DNA from: Lentzea aerocolonigenes
Lineage (GTDB): Bacteria > Actinomycetota > Actinomycetes > Mycobacteriales > Pseudonocardiaceae
Assembly: GCF_000955955.1 (NCBI RefSeq)
Contig: NZ_JYJG01000214.1
Coordinates: 1-41,530 of the forward strand
Length of the DNA stretch: 41,530 bases
Direction: 5' to 3'
Shown here: positions 1 to 7,118 of the stretch, piece by piece
Position numbering within the stretch: the first letter of the stretch is position 1
How the letters are laid out: the number at the start of each line of letters is the position of its first letter
The notes under the pieces: model-generated
The model's database searches: none
What the model was told of the DNA's origin: nothing
The model's input: only the letters and a program-made list of their open reading frames with translations
Made by a program: the position numbers and the translations under genes

Positions 1-2879
1 AGCCAGCGCGAGTCCACCCCGACCACCACGACGAACAACGGGAACGCCAGCAGGAGGTGAATGGCCTGCAGCAGCTCGACCACTCGGCGGGGCGGGCACC
101 GGTCGAGGTCGTCGACGTAGAGGATGATCCGTTCGAGGTCGGCGGACTGGCCGTTCTTCGTGGTGGCGGTGAGGCGCCGGCTCATCTCCTCCAGGTCGCG
201 CCGCAGGGTGGCGACCATGCCCTCGTGGCTGCGGTAGTTGTCGGATTCGGTGCGCTCCATGGCGAACGCGCTGATGCTGCTGCCGCGGTGGAGAGCCTTG
301 ACCTGCGCGTTGAGGCCGAGCATCTCCTGGTCGATCTCGACCATGCGGTGCCGCAACGTATCCCGCCGCGCCTCCACCGGTGCCCTGCGCTGGTCATCGA
401 CGCTCGTGACCAGGTCCTTGACCAGGTTGACCGCCCGTGCCGCGCGGTTGAGGAGCGGTTTGGCAAGCAGCAGCGCGCCGACCCCGAAGACGGCGTAGGA
501 GGCGAGGGTCGTTCGGAGCGTGCCCAGCTCGTCCCCGAAGAAGGCGCCGACGACCAGCGGCCCGGCCACGACCAGCACCAGACCCACGATCAGCAGGAGC
601 CGAAGAGGCCATCCGGTCCGCTGGAACACGAAACGCAGGTTCTGCGACAACGTCCCCGCGGTGCTCGCGACCTCGCGCAGATCGAGTCCGGTCACCTTGT
701 CCTTCGGCACACCGGCCTTCTCCAACGCCTCGTCGACCTTGCTGGCCGCTTCACGCGCTGCTTTTCGAACGGTGTCGGTGGTGATCACTTCGCCCACGCG
801 GATCGGAGTCTCCGCCTTCAACTCCTCGTCGGTGGCCTTGAGCAGTTCACGTGTCGCCTCCTGCCGCCGACGGAGATCCTCGTGCGCCTTCCGCACCGAC
901 GGCAGATCCTTGAGGACCTTGCGGGACACCGTCGACGCGTCCGCAGCCGCCAGCTGGTCGAAGATCGTCGCGGCGAGACTCGCCCACAGGTCGACGTCGA
1001 TGTAGTGCCAGGCGTTGAACTTGATCTGGCAGACCTGCGAGCACAACGCCGAGTCGCGCCCCTCCAAGCCGGCGGTCTGCGACGCGGCGGTGAGCCGGCC
1101 GATGCGGTCGCGCATCTGCTCCATGAAGAACGACTTGCCGGTGCCCCAGTCCCCGAAGAGCCCGATCGACAGCGGCGGTGCGATCTCCCGCGCCAGCACC
1201 AGGTCGCACAACGTGTGGACCTCGCCGGTGATGCCCAGCCGATCGACGCCGGTCTCGACGTCGGGCACGTACCCCGCGTAGCCGCGTGGCACCGGCGGGG
1301 GAGGCGTCGGTCCCAGCGGCACGGTTCGAACGCCGTCGTCCGTGGCCGCGACGATCGCAGGCCCGTTCGCGGAGTCGTAGAGCGCGAGCGACCAGATCTC
1401 ACCCGCGCCGAGATCGGTCAACGGCCGGATTCTCGCAGCCCGCAGATCGATGACGTCGATTCTGCCGCCGCGACCGCCCGCCACGGCGGTTCCCTCGTCC
1501 ACCAGTGCCACGCTTCGGTAGGCGTTGTCACTGCTGGACATGCTCCCGATGATGTCCCCGTTGTCCTGGTCCAGAACGGTGAACGAGCCGTCGTCCTGGA
1601 CACTCACCAGCACCTGGCGGCCGACAGCGAATCCGGCGGCGATGTCGTGCACCGGCGAGCCCAGCGAGATTCGCCACGCGGTCGTGAAGGTGTCGAGATC
1701 CCACGCTTGGATGCCGTCACTGGTGCCACATACCAACAGTGGCCGGGTGTTCGCGCCCACCGCGAACCTGAGCGGGCCAACGAGCCCTGATTCTGGCCTC
1801 AGCTGCTCGTAGGGTCTGCTCGGGGCTTGTGCGTCCCACACCCTGATAGCTCGTTCTTCCCCCACGGACGCCGCGAGGACGGGTCCTCCCACGATGGCCG
1901 CCGCTACGCCCGTGATCTTCCCGATGTGCGTTTGCGCCTGGGCCTGCACGTCCAGTTCGGGCAGCGACCGGACGGTGACGGCGCCGTCCTCCGCACCGCA
2001 CAAGATCGCGTTCATGCCGGGGATGGTCGCCACCGAGTACTGGGCGGCCGTCACGACGTGGTTGACCGGCACACCGTCGACATCGCACAGAACCAGTCCG
2101 AGGGTCGTGCCGGCCGCGAACATCACCGAGCCGTTCACTTCGGTCACCGCCACCGAGTTGGCGCGCTCGCCGCGCAGTGACTCTCGGAGCGGAGGTTTCT
2201 CGGGTTGATAGCGGGGATTGGGGAAGAACGGGAGATCTTCGCCGGCGTCCGCGATGGTCGTGAACGTGCGTTCCGGTGCCGCGCTCCGGTCGTTGAGCCA
2301 TCGCTGGATCTCCCGGGCCACCACGGTCAAGGGGATGTACTCGCCCGCGGAGCTGACGATCTCCGTGCCGTCCGCCAGTTCGTTGATCACGTTGGCCGCG
2401 GCGGAGCTGAAGTCCCCGCGGAAGTCCTCCCACGGGGTTTCCGCGGCGATGATCAACGCGGGTGCCTCGACGAACTGGTCGACGTCATCCGCAACGAGCG
2501 CGGCGGCCGAGGCCAGGTCGAGCAGGAAGAGAGCCGGAGCGCGCCCCGGTTCCGGTTCACTGGTGGCCATCGCCTGGAGATCTTCGGTTCCCGGCCGGCC
2601 GTCCGAGCCGACGACGTGCACGGTTCCTGCACTGTCGAGCACGGCGTGCGCGAGGACGTACACGATCACGGCATCGCCGGGCACGGTGGTCGCGATGAGG
2701 CTTCGGACGCTTTCGCGGATCTCGCGGGACGTGTGGTTCAGGTGGGTCTGGCAGTCGTAACCGAACCGCTGCAGTGCTTCCGAGAGCCGTTCGGCGCGCT
2801 TGGCGGCGAACGGGAAGGAGGCCAGCTCAGTGGTGTACTCCGCCCCGGCGAAGAGAACTGCCAGCCGTCTGCCTGCCAT
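1..2879 (-). CDS. Pseudo-caspase / beta-propeller / KAP P-loop NTPase (3' end outside window)
   Basis: The reading frame is open from the ATG at 2879 to the window edge, giving at least 959 residues. Residues 1-200 look like an actinobacterial caspase-like (C14) domain: the strand before the catalytic His is kept (YVLAHAV, His78), but the LLDxC strand reads LLDLAS, with Ala123 where the catalytic Cys should be. Residues about 240-540 form repeated beta-strand units of WD40/propeller type (IRVWD, IQAWDLD). A KAP NTPase follows: Walker A GDWGTGKS at 576-583, two hydrophobic segments at about 757-782 and 790-808 inserted between the Walker motifs as is typical of KAP proteins, and Walker B YVDDLDR at 921-927. 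KAP NTPases are membrane-associated and recur in bacterial conflict systems; a signalling or defence role here is inference. No Shine-Dalgarno lies before the ATG, so the mRNA may be leaderless. Confidence 0.85.
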   Translation of the reverse strand, partial: MAGRRLAVLFAGAEYTTELASFPFAAKRAERLSEALQRFGYDCQTHLNHTSREIRESVRSLIATTVPGDAVIVYVLAHAVLDSAGTVHVVGSDGRPGTEDLQAMATSEPEPGRAPALFLLDLASAAALVADDVDQFVEAPALIIAAETPWEDFRGDFSSAAANVINELADGTEIVSSAGEYIPLTVVAREIQRWLNDRSAAPERTFTTIADAGEDLPFFPNPRYQPEKPPLRESLRGERANSVAVTEVNGSVMFAAGTTLGLVLCDVDGVPVNHVVTAAQYSVATIPGMNAILCGAEDGAVTVRSLPELDVQAQAQTHIGKITGVAAAIVGGPVLAASVGEERAIRVWDAQAPSRPYEQLRPESGLVGPLRFAVGANTRPLLVCGTSDGIQAWDLDTFTTAWRISLGSPVHDIAAGFAVGRQVLVSVQDDGSFTVLDQDNGDIIGSMSSSDNAYRSVALVDEGTAVAGGRGGRIDVIDLRAARIRPLTDLGAGEIWSLALYDSANGPAIVAATDDGVRTVPLGPTPPPPVPRGYAGYVPDVETGVDRLGITGEVHTLCDLVLAREIAPPLSIGLFGDWGTGKSFFMEQMRDRIGRLTAASQTAGLEGRDSALCSQVCQIKFNAWHYIDVDLWASLAATIFDQLAAADASTVSRKVLKDLPSVRKAHEDLRRRQEATRELLKATDEELKAETPIRVGEVITTDTVRKAAREAASKVDEALEKAGVPKDKVTGLDLREVASTAGTLSQNLRFVFQRTGWPLRLLLIVGLVLVVAGPLVVGAFFGDELGTLRTTLASYAVFGVGALLLAKPLLNRAARAVNLVKDLVTSVDDQRRAPVEARRDTLRHRMVEIDQEMLGLNAQVKALHRGSSISAFAMERTESDNYRSHEGMVATLRRDLEEMSRRLTATTKNGQSADLERIILYVDDLDRCPPRRVVELLQAIHLLLAFPLFVVVVGVDSRW

Positions 2880-2923
2880 GAAACAAAGATCGACCGGGGC
2901 GAACCCGGTGTTACCCGGCGCTG

Positions 2924-2960
2924 GGCCGAACGGGGCTCTGCGGAGAAGCCCCGTTCGGCC
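2924..2960 (-). terminator. Strong hairpin after the GH3 gene
   Basis: A perfect 14-bp stem (2924-2937 paired with 2947-2960) has a 9-nt loop and begins 9 bases beyond the GH3 stop on the minus strand. There is no clear U-tract, which is common for actinobacterial hairpin terminators. It should separate GH3 transcription from the KAP gene, which lies downstream on the same strand. Confidence 0.75.
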
Positions 2961-2968
2961 GGAACCGG

Positions 2969-5191
2969 CTAGCGGGCGAACTGGAACCAGTTCACGTTCG
3001 CCAGGTCACCGCCCGTGCCACCGGTCGCCACCAGGTAGAGCCGGTGCACCCCGGTAGCCCCGGAAGCCGCAGCCGTGCGCGAAGTCCACGTCTGCCAGCC
3101 ACCCGTGCTCGCCGCGGACACCGTGGCGACCAGAGGCCCGGCCGGGCTGTCCAGCCGGTACTGCAGCGTGCCGTTGGCGGTCGAGGCGGAGGCGATCCGC
3201 GTGGTCACCGACGCCGGCGGCGTGGCACCGAAGTCGACGTCCGCGTAGGCCACGTAGTCGCCCGGCGTCAGGTAGCCGATGTTCTGGCCGCAGCCGGAGT
3301 CGGTGCAGCGCTGGACCTGCGTGCCGCTCTGCTCGTCGTAGTACGAGGCGCCGATCAGCGCGTAGGCGTTCTGCGTTGCCGGGAACTGCGCGCCGAAGCC
3401 GTACGGGAACAGCGGCGTCTTGCCGTCACCGGCGTTGATCGGCTGCTGCGAGGCGCTCTGCATCCACGTGAACGGCAGCGTGCTGGTCGGGCGGTAGTCG
3501 CCGAACAGGACGTCCGCGACGCCGTTGCCCTCGGTGCCCGGCAGCCAGGCCGCGACCAGGGCGGTCCACTGCGGCAGCTGCGCCGCGATGTCCAGCGGGC
3601 GGCCGGACACCAGCACCACCACGACTGGGACACCCGTGGCGCGCACCGTGTTCAGCGTCGCCAGGTCCTCGCTGTCGAGGCCCATCGCGCCCGGCTTGTC
3701 GCCCGCGCCCTCGGCGTACGGCGTCTCACCGATCACCGCGATGGCGGCCTGGTAGGAGCCGTCGATGCCGGTGCCGTTGCGGTTGTACGTCACCGTCGTG
3801 GACGGCGACACGGCCGAGCGGATGCCCTGCAGCACAGTGGTTCCCGGCTGCGTCGGGCCGCTGCCGCCCTGCCACGACAACGTCCAGCCACCGCTCTGGT
3901 AGCCGATGTTGTCCGCGCTCTTGCCCGCCACGAAGATCTTGGAAGCGGTCTTCGGCAACGGCAGCACGCCGTTCTGGTTCTTCAGCAGCACCTGCGACTT
4001 GCGCACGGCCTCGCGAGCCAGCGCGCGGTGTGCCGCGTTGCCCACCGAAGGCGTGAAAGACCGGTCGGTCAGCGGCTTCTCGAACAGCCCGAGCTCGAAC
4101 TTCTTGGTCAGGATGCGGCGGTTCGCGTCGTCGATGCGCGACATCGGCACCCGGCCCGCCTGCACCTCGGCCTTGAGCAGCGTGATGAACGAGCGCCACT
4201 CGGTCGGCGCCATGATCATGTCGAGGCCGGCGTTGATCGACGTGCGGACCTCGGCCGCGGTGAAGCCCGGCTGGCCGTCGATCTGGTCGATGGCGTTCCA
4301 GTCCGACACGACGAGGCCGCTGAAGCCGAGCTCGCCCTTGAGCACGTCGGTGATCAGGTACTTGTTGGCGTGCGTCTTGAGGCCGTTGACGCTGCTGTAC
4401 GTGATCATCACCGAACCGACGCCCTTCGCGACGGCCTCGCGGAACGGCGGCAGGTGAACAGCACGCAGCTCGGCCTCGCTGACCTGCGTGTTGCCCTGGT
4501 CGTCGCCGTCGGTCGTGCCGCCGTCGCCGATGTAGTGCTTGGCGGTGGCGAGAACCGAGCCGGGGTCGGAGAGCTTGGCGCCCTGCAGACCGGTGATCAG
4601 CGTGGTCATCGACGTCGCGTTCTCGGGCGTCTCGCCGAACGACTCGTAGGTGCGGCCCCAGCGGTCGTTGCGCGCGACGCACAGGCACGGCGCGAAGTCC
4701 CAGTCGATGCCGGTGCCCGACACCTCCTCGGCGGTGGCCCGGCCGATCCGCTGCACCAGACCGGGGTCGCGGGTCGCGCCGAGGCCGATGTTGTGCGGGA
4801 AGATCGTGGCGCCGACGACGTTGTTGTGGCCGTGCACCGCGTCCACGCCGTAGATCAGCGGGATCTTCAGCGGCGTGGCCCTGGCCGCGTTCTGGAAGCT
4901 GTCGTACATGTTTGCCCACGACGTGGCGTTGTTGGGCGACGGCGCGGAACCGCCACCGGACAGCAGCGACCCGATCCGGAAGTTCGTCAGGTCGGCGTTC
5001 GAGACGGCGTTGCGCTCCGCCTGCGTCATCTGCCCGACCTTCTCGTCGAGCGACATCCGGCCGAGCAGGTCGGACACGCGCGCGGGGATCGGCTGGGACG
5101 GGTCCAGGTAGATCGGGTCAGCCGCGGCGGCCGTACCGGTGGGGACTGCTGCGGCCGTCAGCAGGAGCACGGCCGCGAGGAGCTTTCTCAT
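2969..5191 (-). CDS. Secreted glycoside hydrolase family 3 enzyme with C-terminal CBM6-like domain
   Basis: 740 residues. A Sec signal peptide (MRKLLAAVLLLTAAAV, cleaved near AAAADP, about residue 24) precedes a complete GH3 barrel and sandwich. Visible motifs are KHYIGDGGT at about 217-226 and the nucleophile strand GLVVSDWNA with Asp297; the Glu in PYAEGAGD is a possible acid/base. The last ~130 residues (a CxDSGCGQNIGYL segment followed by beta-strand-rich sequence) resemble a CBM6-like sugar-binding module. Expected activity is exo-hydrolysis of beta-glucosides or related beta-linked sugars outside the cell; the exact substrate cannot be read from sequence. A good Shine-Dalgarno (GGAGG) precedes the ATG, and a hairpin terminator follows. 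The upstream DasR-like site suggests control by amino-sugar supply. Confidence 0.93.
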   Translation of the reverse strand: MRKLLAAVLLLTAAAVPTGTAAAADPIYLDPSQPIPARVSDLLGRMSLDEKVGQMTQAERNAVSNADLTNFRIGSLLSGGGSAPSPNNATSWANMYDSFQNAARATPLKIPLIYGVDAVHGHNNVVGATIFPHNIGLGATRDPGLVQRIGRATAEEVSGTGIDWDFAPCLCVARNDRWGRTYESFGETPENATSMTTLITGLQGAKLSDPGSVLATAKHYIGDGGTTDGDDQGNTQVSEAELRAVHLPPFREAVAKGVGSVMITYSSVNGLKTHANKYLITDVLKGELGFSGLVVSDWNAIDQIDGQPGFTAAEVRTSINAGLDMIMAPTEWRSFITLLKAEVQAGRVPMSRIDDANRRILTKKFELGLFEKPLTDRSFTPSVGNAAHRALAREAVRKSQVLLKNQNGVLPLPKTASKIFVAGKSADNIGYQSGGWTLSWQGGSGPTQPGTTVLQGIRSAVSPSTTVTYNRNGTGIDGSYQAAIAVIGETPYAEGAGDKPGAMGLDSEDLATLNTVRATGVPVVVVLVSGRPLDIAAQLPQWTALVAAWLPGTEGNGVADVLFGDYRPTSTLPFTWMQSASQQPINAGDGKTPLFPYGFGAQFPATQNAYALIGASYYDEQSGTQVQRCTDSGCGQNIGYLTPGDYVAYADVDFGATPPASVTTRIASASTANGTLQYRLDSPAGPLVATVSAASTGGWQTWTSRTAAASGATGVHRLYLVATGGTGGDLANVNWFQFAR

Positions 5192-5269
5192 GGGGCAGAC
5201 CTCCGGGGGATGAGGTCCTGTTTACCTTGCGGCACAACAGGGTTGACCGAGCGTAACCCCACCCCCCAA

Positions 5270-5285
5270 AGTGGTATAGACCATC
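5270..5285. promoter_or_regulatory. DasR-like palindrome (dre-type) upstream of the GH3 gene
   Basis: AGTGGTATAGACCATC matches the published Streptomyces dre consensus A(G/C)TGGTCTAGACCA(G/C)T at 13 of 16 positions, with one change inside the 12-bp core. It lies about 80-95 bases upstream of the GH3 start codon. Family knowledge: DasR is the GntR-type repressor of chitin and N-acetylglucosamine genes. Function here is inferred. Confidence 0.5.
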
Positions 5286-5313
5286 GGGGAACCGGTCCTC
5301 GTTCCGGTTCCCC
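5286..5313 (-). terminator. Hairpin after the SMI1-like gene
   Basis: A perfect 10-bp stem (5286-5295 with 5304-5313) and 8-nt loop begin 12 bases beyond the stop of the SMI1-like gene on the minus strand. There is no U-tract. It abuts the DasR-like site, so it probably insulates the GH3 promoter from the operon upstream of it. Confidence 0.65.
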
Positions 5314-5324
5314 TCGGTCGGCGT

Positions 5325-5870
5325 TCAGCGGCACCACGACTCGACGGTTCGGCTGAACTGCGGGAACTCGGCGCGTGCGGTTTCGAGAACCTCCGCGGGC
5401 GTGCGCGGCCCGCTTCCCGAGTGCTCCTCCGCCACGGCACGGAGTTCGTCGTGTGGCACCCCGCTGTCGGACCCGAACTCGACGGCCTCCTGCGGCCCGA
5501 CCCCGCCTGCGAGCAACCACAGGAACTCGCCCAAGCTCGACGCCACGATCCCGGCCTCGCCCTCGGAGCCGAAGAACGCCACCGGCTGGTCGACGAGCGG
5601 TTGCCCTGGCCGCACGAGCCAGCTGGTGACCAGCCCGCCAGTGCCGTCCTGCCCGAACACCCGGAACGCGTCGCCGTCGAGCTCCTTGTTCCCGGTCCAG
5701 GACCTGATCCAGTCGGTGGTCTCCTCGGCGGAGTCGAACTCCTGGTAGGGCTCGTAGTCGATGTTGCCCGGCGCCGCCTCCTCGGTCTTGTCGTCGTAGT
5801 CCCACGGGAACTCGATGCCGCTCAACGCGACGAGAGCTGCGGGGAAGGCTCTGCCGTCTGTGATCTCCAC
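5325..5870 (-). CDS. SMI1/KNR4 (SUKH)-like protein
   Basis: 181 residues from a GTG at 5870. The segment PVAFFGSEGEAGIVASSLGE with FLWLLAGG resembles the core of the SMI1/KNR4 (SUKH) fold, preceded by an acidic N-terminal half (YDDKTEEAAP). In bacteria this fold is used for immunity to contact-dependent and polymorphic toxins and in other protein-protein roles. No toxin gene is beside it, so an immunity role is only a possibility. The start overlaps the last 49 bases of the upstream membrane-protein gene, implying translational coupling. A TTG near 5823, just after the upstream stop, is an alternative start and would shorten the protein by about 16 residues. Confidence 0.6.
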   Translation of the reverse strand: MEITDGRAFPAALVALSGIEFPWDYDDKTEEAAPGNIDYEPYQEFDSAEETTDWIRSWTGNKELDGDAFRVFGQDGTGGLVTSWLVRPGQPLVDQPVAFFGSEGEAGIVASSLGEFLWLLAGGVGPQEAVEFGSDSGVPHDELRAVAEEHSGSGPRTPAEVLETARAEFPQFSRTVESWCR

Positions 5871-6388
5871 GCGCCGTACGGTAGCGCGCACGCCAGCTGG
5901 AGAGTCGCGATCAGCGAGTAGAAGAACACCGCGATCCACGCGCCACGGGGAGACGTCAGCGCGAACCCGGGCCCGAACAACGAGCTCGCCCACGCCCACG
6001 CCGGAAACGGTGCCAGGGCAAAGATTCCGGCGAGCACCCGAGTCCACTTCGGACCCCGCCCGGCGAGCGCGTAGCCACCCGCGATGCCGAACAACGGCAG
6101 GGCAACGGCTCCTCCGCCGATGCCACCGGTGAACAGCCGGCCTTCGAGCACGTCCGGCGACACGAAGATCGCACCCGCGAACACCAGCGGTGCCAGCATG
6201 AGCCGCCGGATACCCGACTGCACGGAGTGCCCGAGCAACGCACCGACGACCACGCCGGGCAACAGCACCTGGCCGAACGTGCCGTACCAGCTGACCTGCG
6301 ACTCCGGCCCCGCGAGTGCCGACATCAACGCGCGCAGGCCCGCGGCCCAGGCCAGGCCGCAGACCGCGCCGATCAGTGCGGGTCTCAC
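5822..6388 (-). CDS. Unrecognised integral membrane protein
   Basis: 188 residues from a GTG at 6388, with about five hydrophobic segments (LIGAVCGLAWAAG, VLLPGVVVGALLG, MLAPLVFAGAIFV, ALPLFGIAGGYALAG, GAWIAVFFYSLIATLQL). I do not recognise a family. The start codon shares GTGA with the stop of the preceding membrane-protein gene, and the 3' end overlaps the SMI1-like gene by 49 bases, so the three are probably made from one transcript. A longer frame extending upstream to 6565 lies over the preceding gene and has poor N-terminal sequence, so I used the coupled GTG. Confidence 0.65.
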   Translation of the reverse strand: MRPALIGAVCGLAWAAGLRALMSALAGPESQVSWYGTFGQVLLPGVVVGALLGHSVQSGIRRLMLAPLVFAGAIFVSPDVLEGRLFTGGIGGGAVALPLFGIAGGYALAGRGPKWTRVLAGIFALAPFPAWAWASSLFGPGFALTSPRGAWIAVFFYSLIATLQLACALPYGAWRSQTAEPSPQLSSR

Positions 6389-6987
6389 ACCGCGATCCTC
6401 GCCGTGGTCGCCACGACCGGGCTCCGCATCGCGACACCCAGCAGCAGCAAGCACAAACCGTAGACGCCGACTCCGAAGGGAAGCAGGGGGGTGGCGGCCA
6501 GGCCGACCAGCAGCGTCGTCCAGACACCGGTGGCCAGCGGGACGTACCGCCGCCAGCCCTGCCACACCCCGGCTCGCAACGTGGTCACGCCGAGCATCAG
6601 GAACCCCACGGCGGTGAGCAGCGTGCCCAGCCCGAAGACCGCACCGACGACCGACGGTCCGGTGGCGGACAACGCCTCGTCGCGGAACGGGATCGACGCC
6701 AGTTCGGCCACGAGGAGCACGCCCGTACCGGCGACCGCCAGCGCGCCACCGGCCCGAGCGGCGCGACTCGTTCCAACAGCATCACCGCGGGCGAAGCCGA
6801 GGACACCGACGAGCACCAGCGCGTGGAACACCGCGTACACCAGGCAGACGAGCACGAACGTGTCGCTGGGCCACGGATAGCTCCACTGCGTGTCGGCGAC
6901 CGTGGTGGACGGCAGCACGAAGAACTGCGTCAGCACCCCGGACAGGACGGTTGCCGCGGCCCCGGAAATGAGACTCAACGCGTACAT
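6385..6987 (-). CDS. Unrecognised integral membrane protein, first gene of a three-gene operon
   Basis: 200 residues from the ATG at 6987, which has a GAAAGAGG Shine-Dalgarno 5 bases away; the longer frame to 7035 adds an unconvincing N-terminus. About six transmembrane segments are visible, with a periplasm-facing TQWSYPWPSD stretch after the first. No catalytic motif is recognisable. It is divergent from the sensor kinase at 7119, with about 130 bases between them that contain a palindrome at 7070-7083. The neighbouring two-component system may control this operon; this is inference from position. Confidence 0.65.
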   Translation of the reverse strand: MYALSLISGAAATVLSGVLTQFFVLPSTTVADTQWSYPWPSDTFVLVCLVYAVFHALVLVGVLGFARGDAVGTSRAARAGGALAVAGTGVLLVAELASIPFRDEALSATGPSVVGAVFGLGTLLTAVGFLMLGVTTLRAGVWQGWRRYVPLATGVWTTLLVGLAATPLLPFGVGVYGLCLLLLGVAMRSPVVATTARIAV

Positions 6988-7069
6988 GGCGACCTCTTTC
7001 GGATTGGATGCCGTGAAGCGTGCGGCTCGGCACACCGCGCGGTCATCGGCGTGGGCACCGAACCCGATG

Positions 7070-7083
7070 CAGTGCCAGCACTG
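7070..7083. promoter_or_regulatory. 14-bp palindrome in a divergent intergenic region
   Basis: CAGTGC-CA-GCACTG is a perfect 6-2-6 palindrome between the membrane-protein operon (minus) and the sensor-kinase operon (plus). It is a candidate binding site for the adjacent NarL-type regulator. Confidence 0.35.
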
Positions 7084-7118
7084 TGGTCGGCACCGTCAGG
7101 AGCTGCGACGATGACGCA

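Noticed and set aside
57..1790. 577-codon open frame on the plus strand
   Set aside because: It lies over the KAP protein frame. Its translation is low-complexity Arg/Asp/Gly-rich with no domain, the usual shadow of high-GC coding sequence, while the minus frame has Walker motifs and propeller repeats.
3044..5356. 770-codon open frame on the plus strand
   Set aside because: It is antisense to the GH3 gene, which has a signal peptide and family motifs. The plus translation is Arg/Ala/Gly/Val-rich and meaningless.
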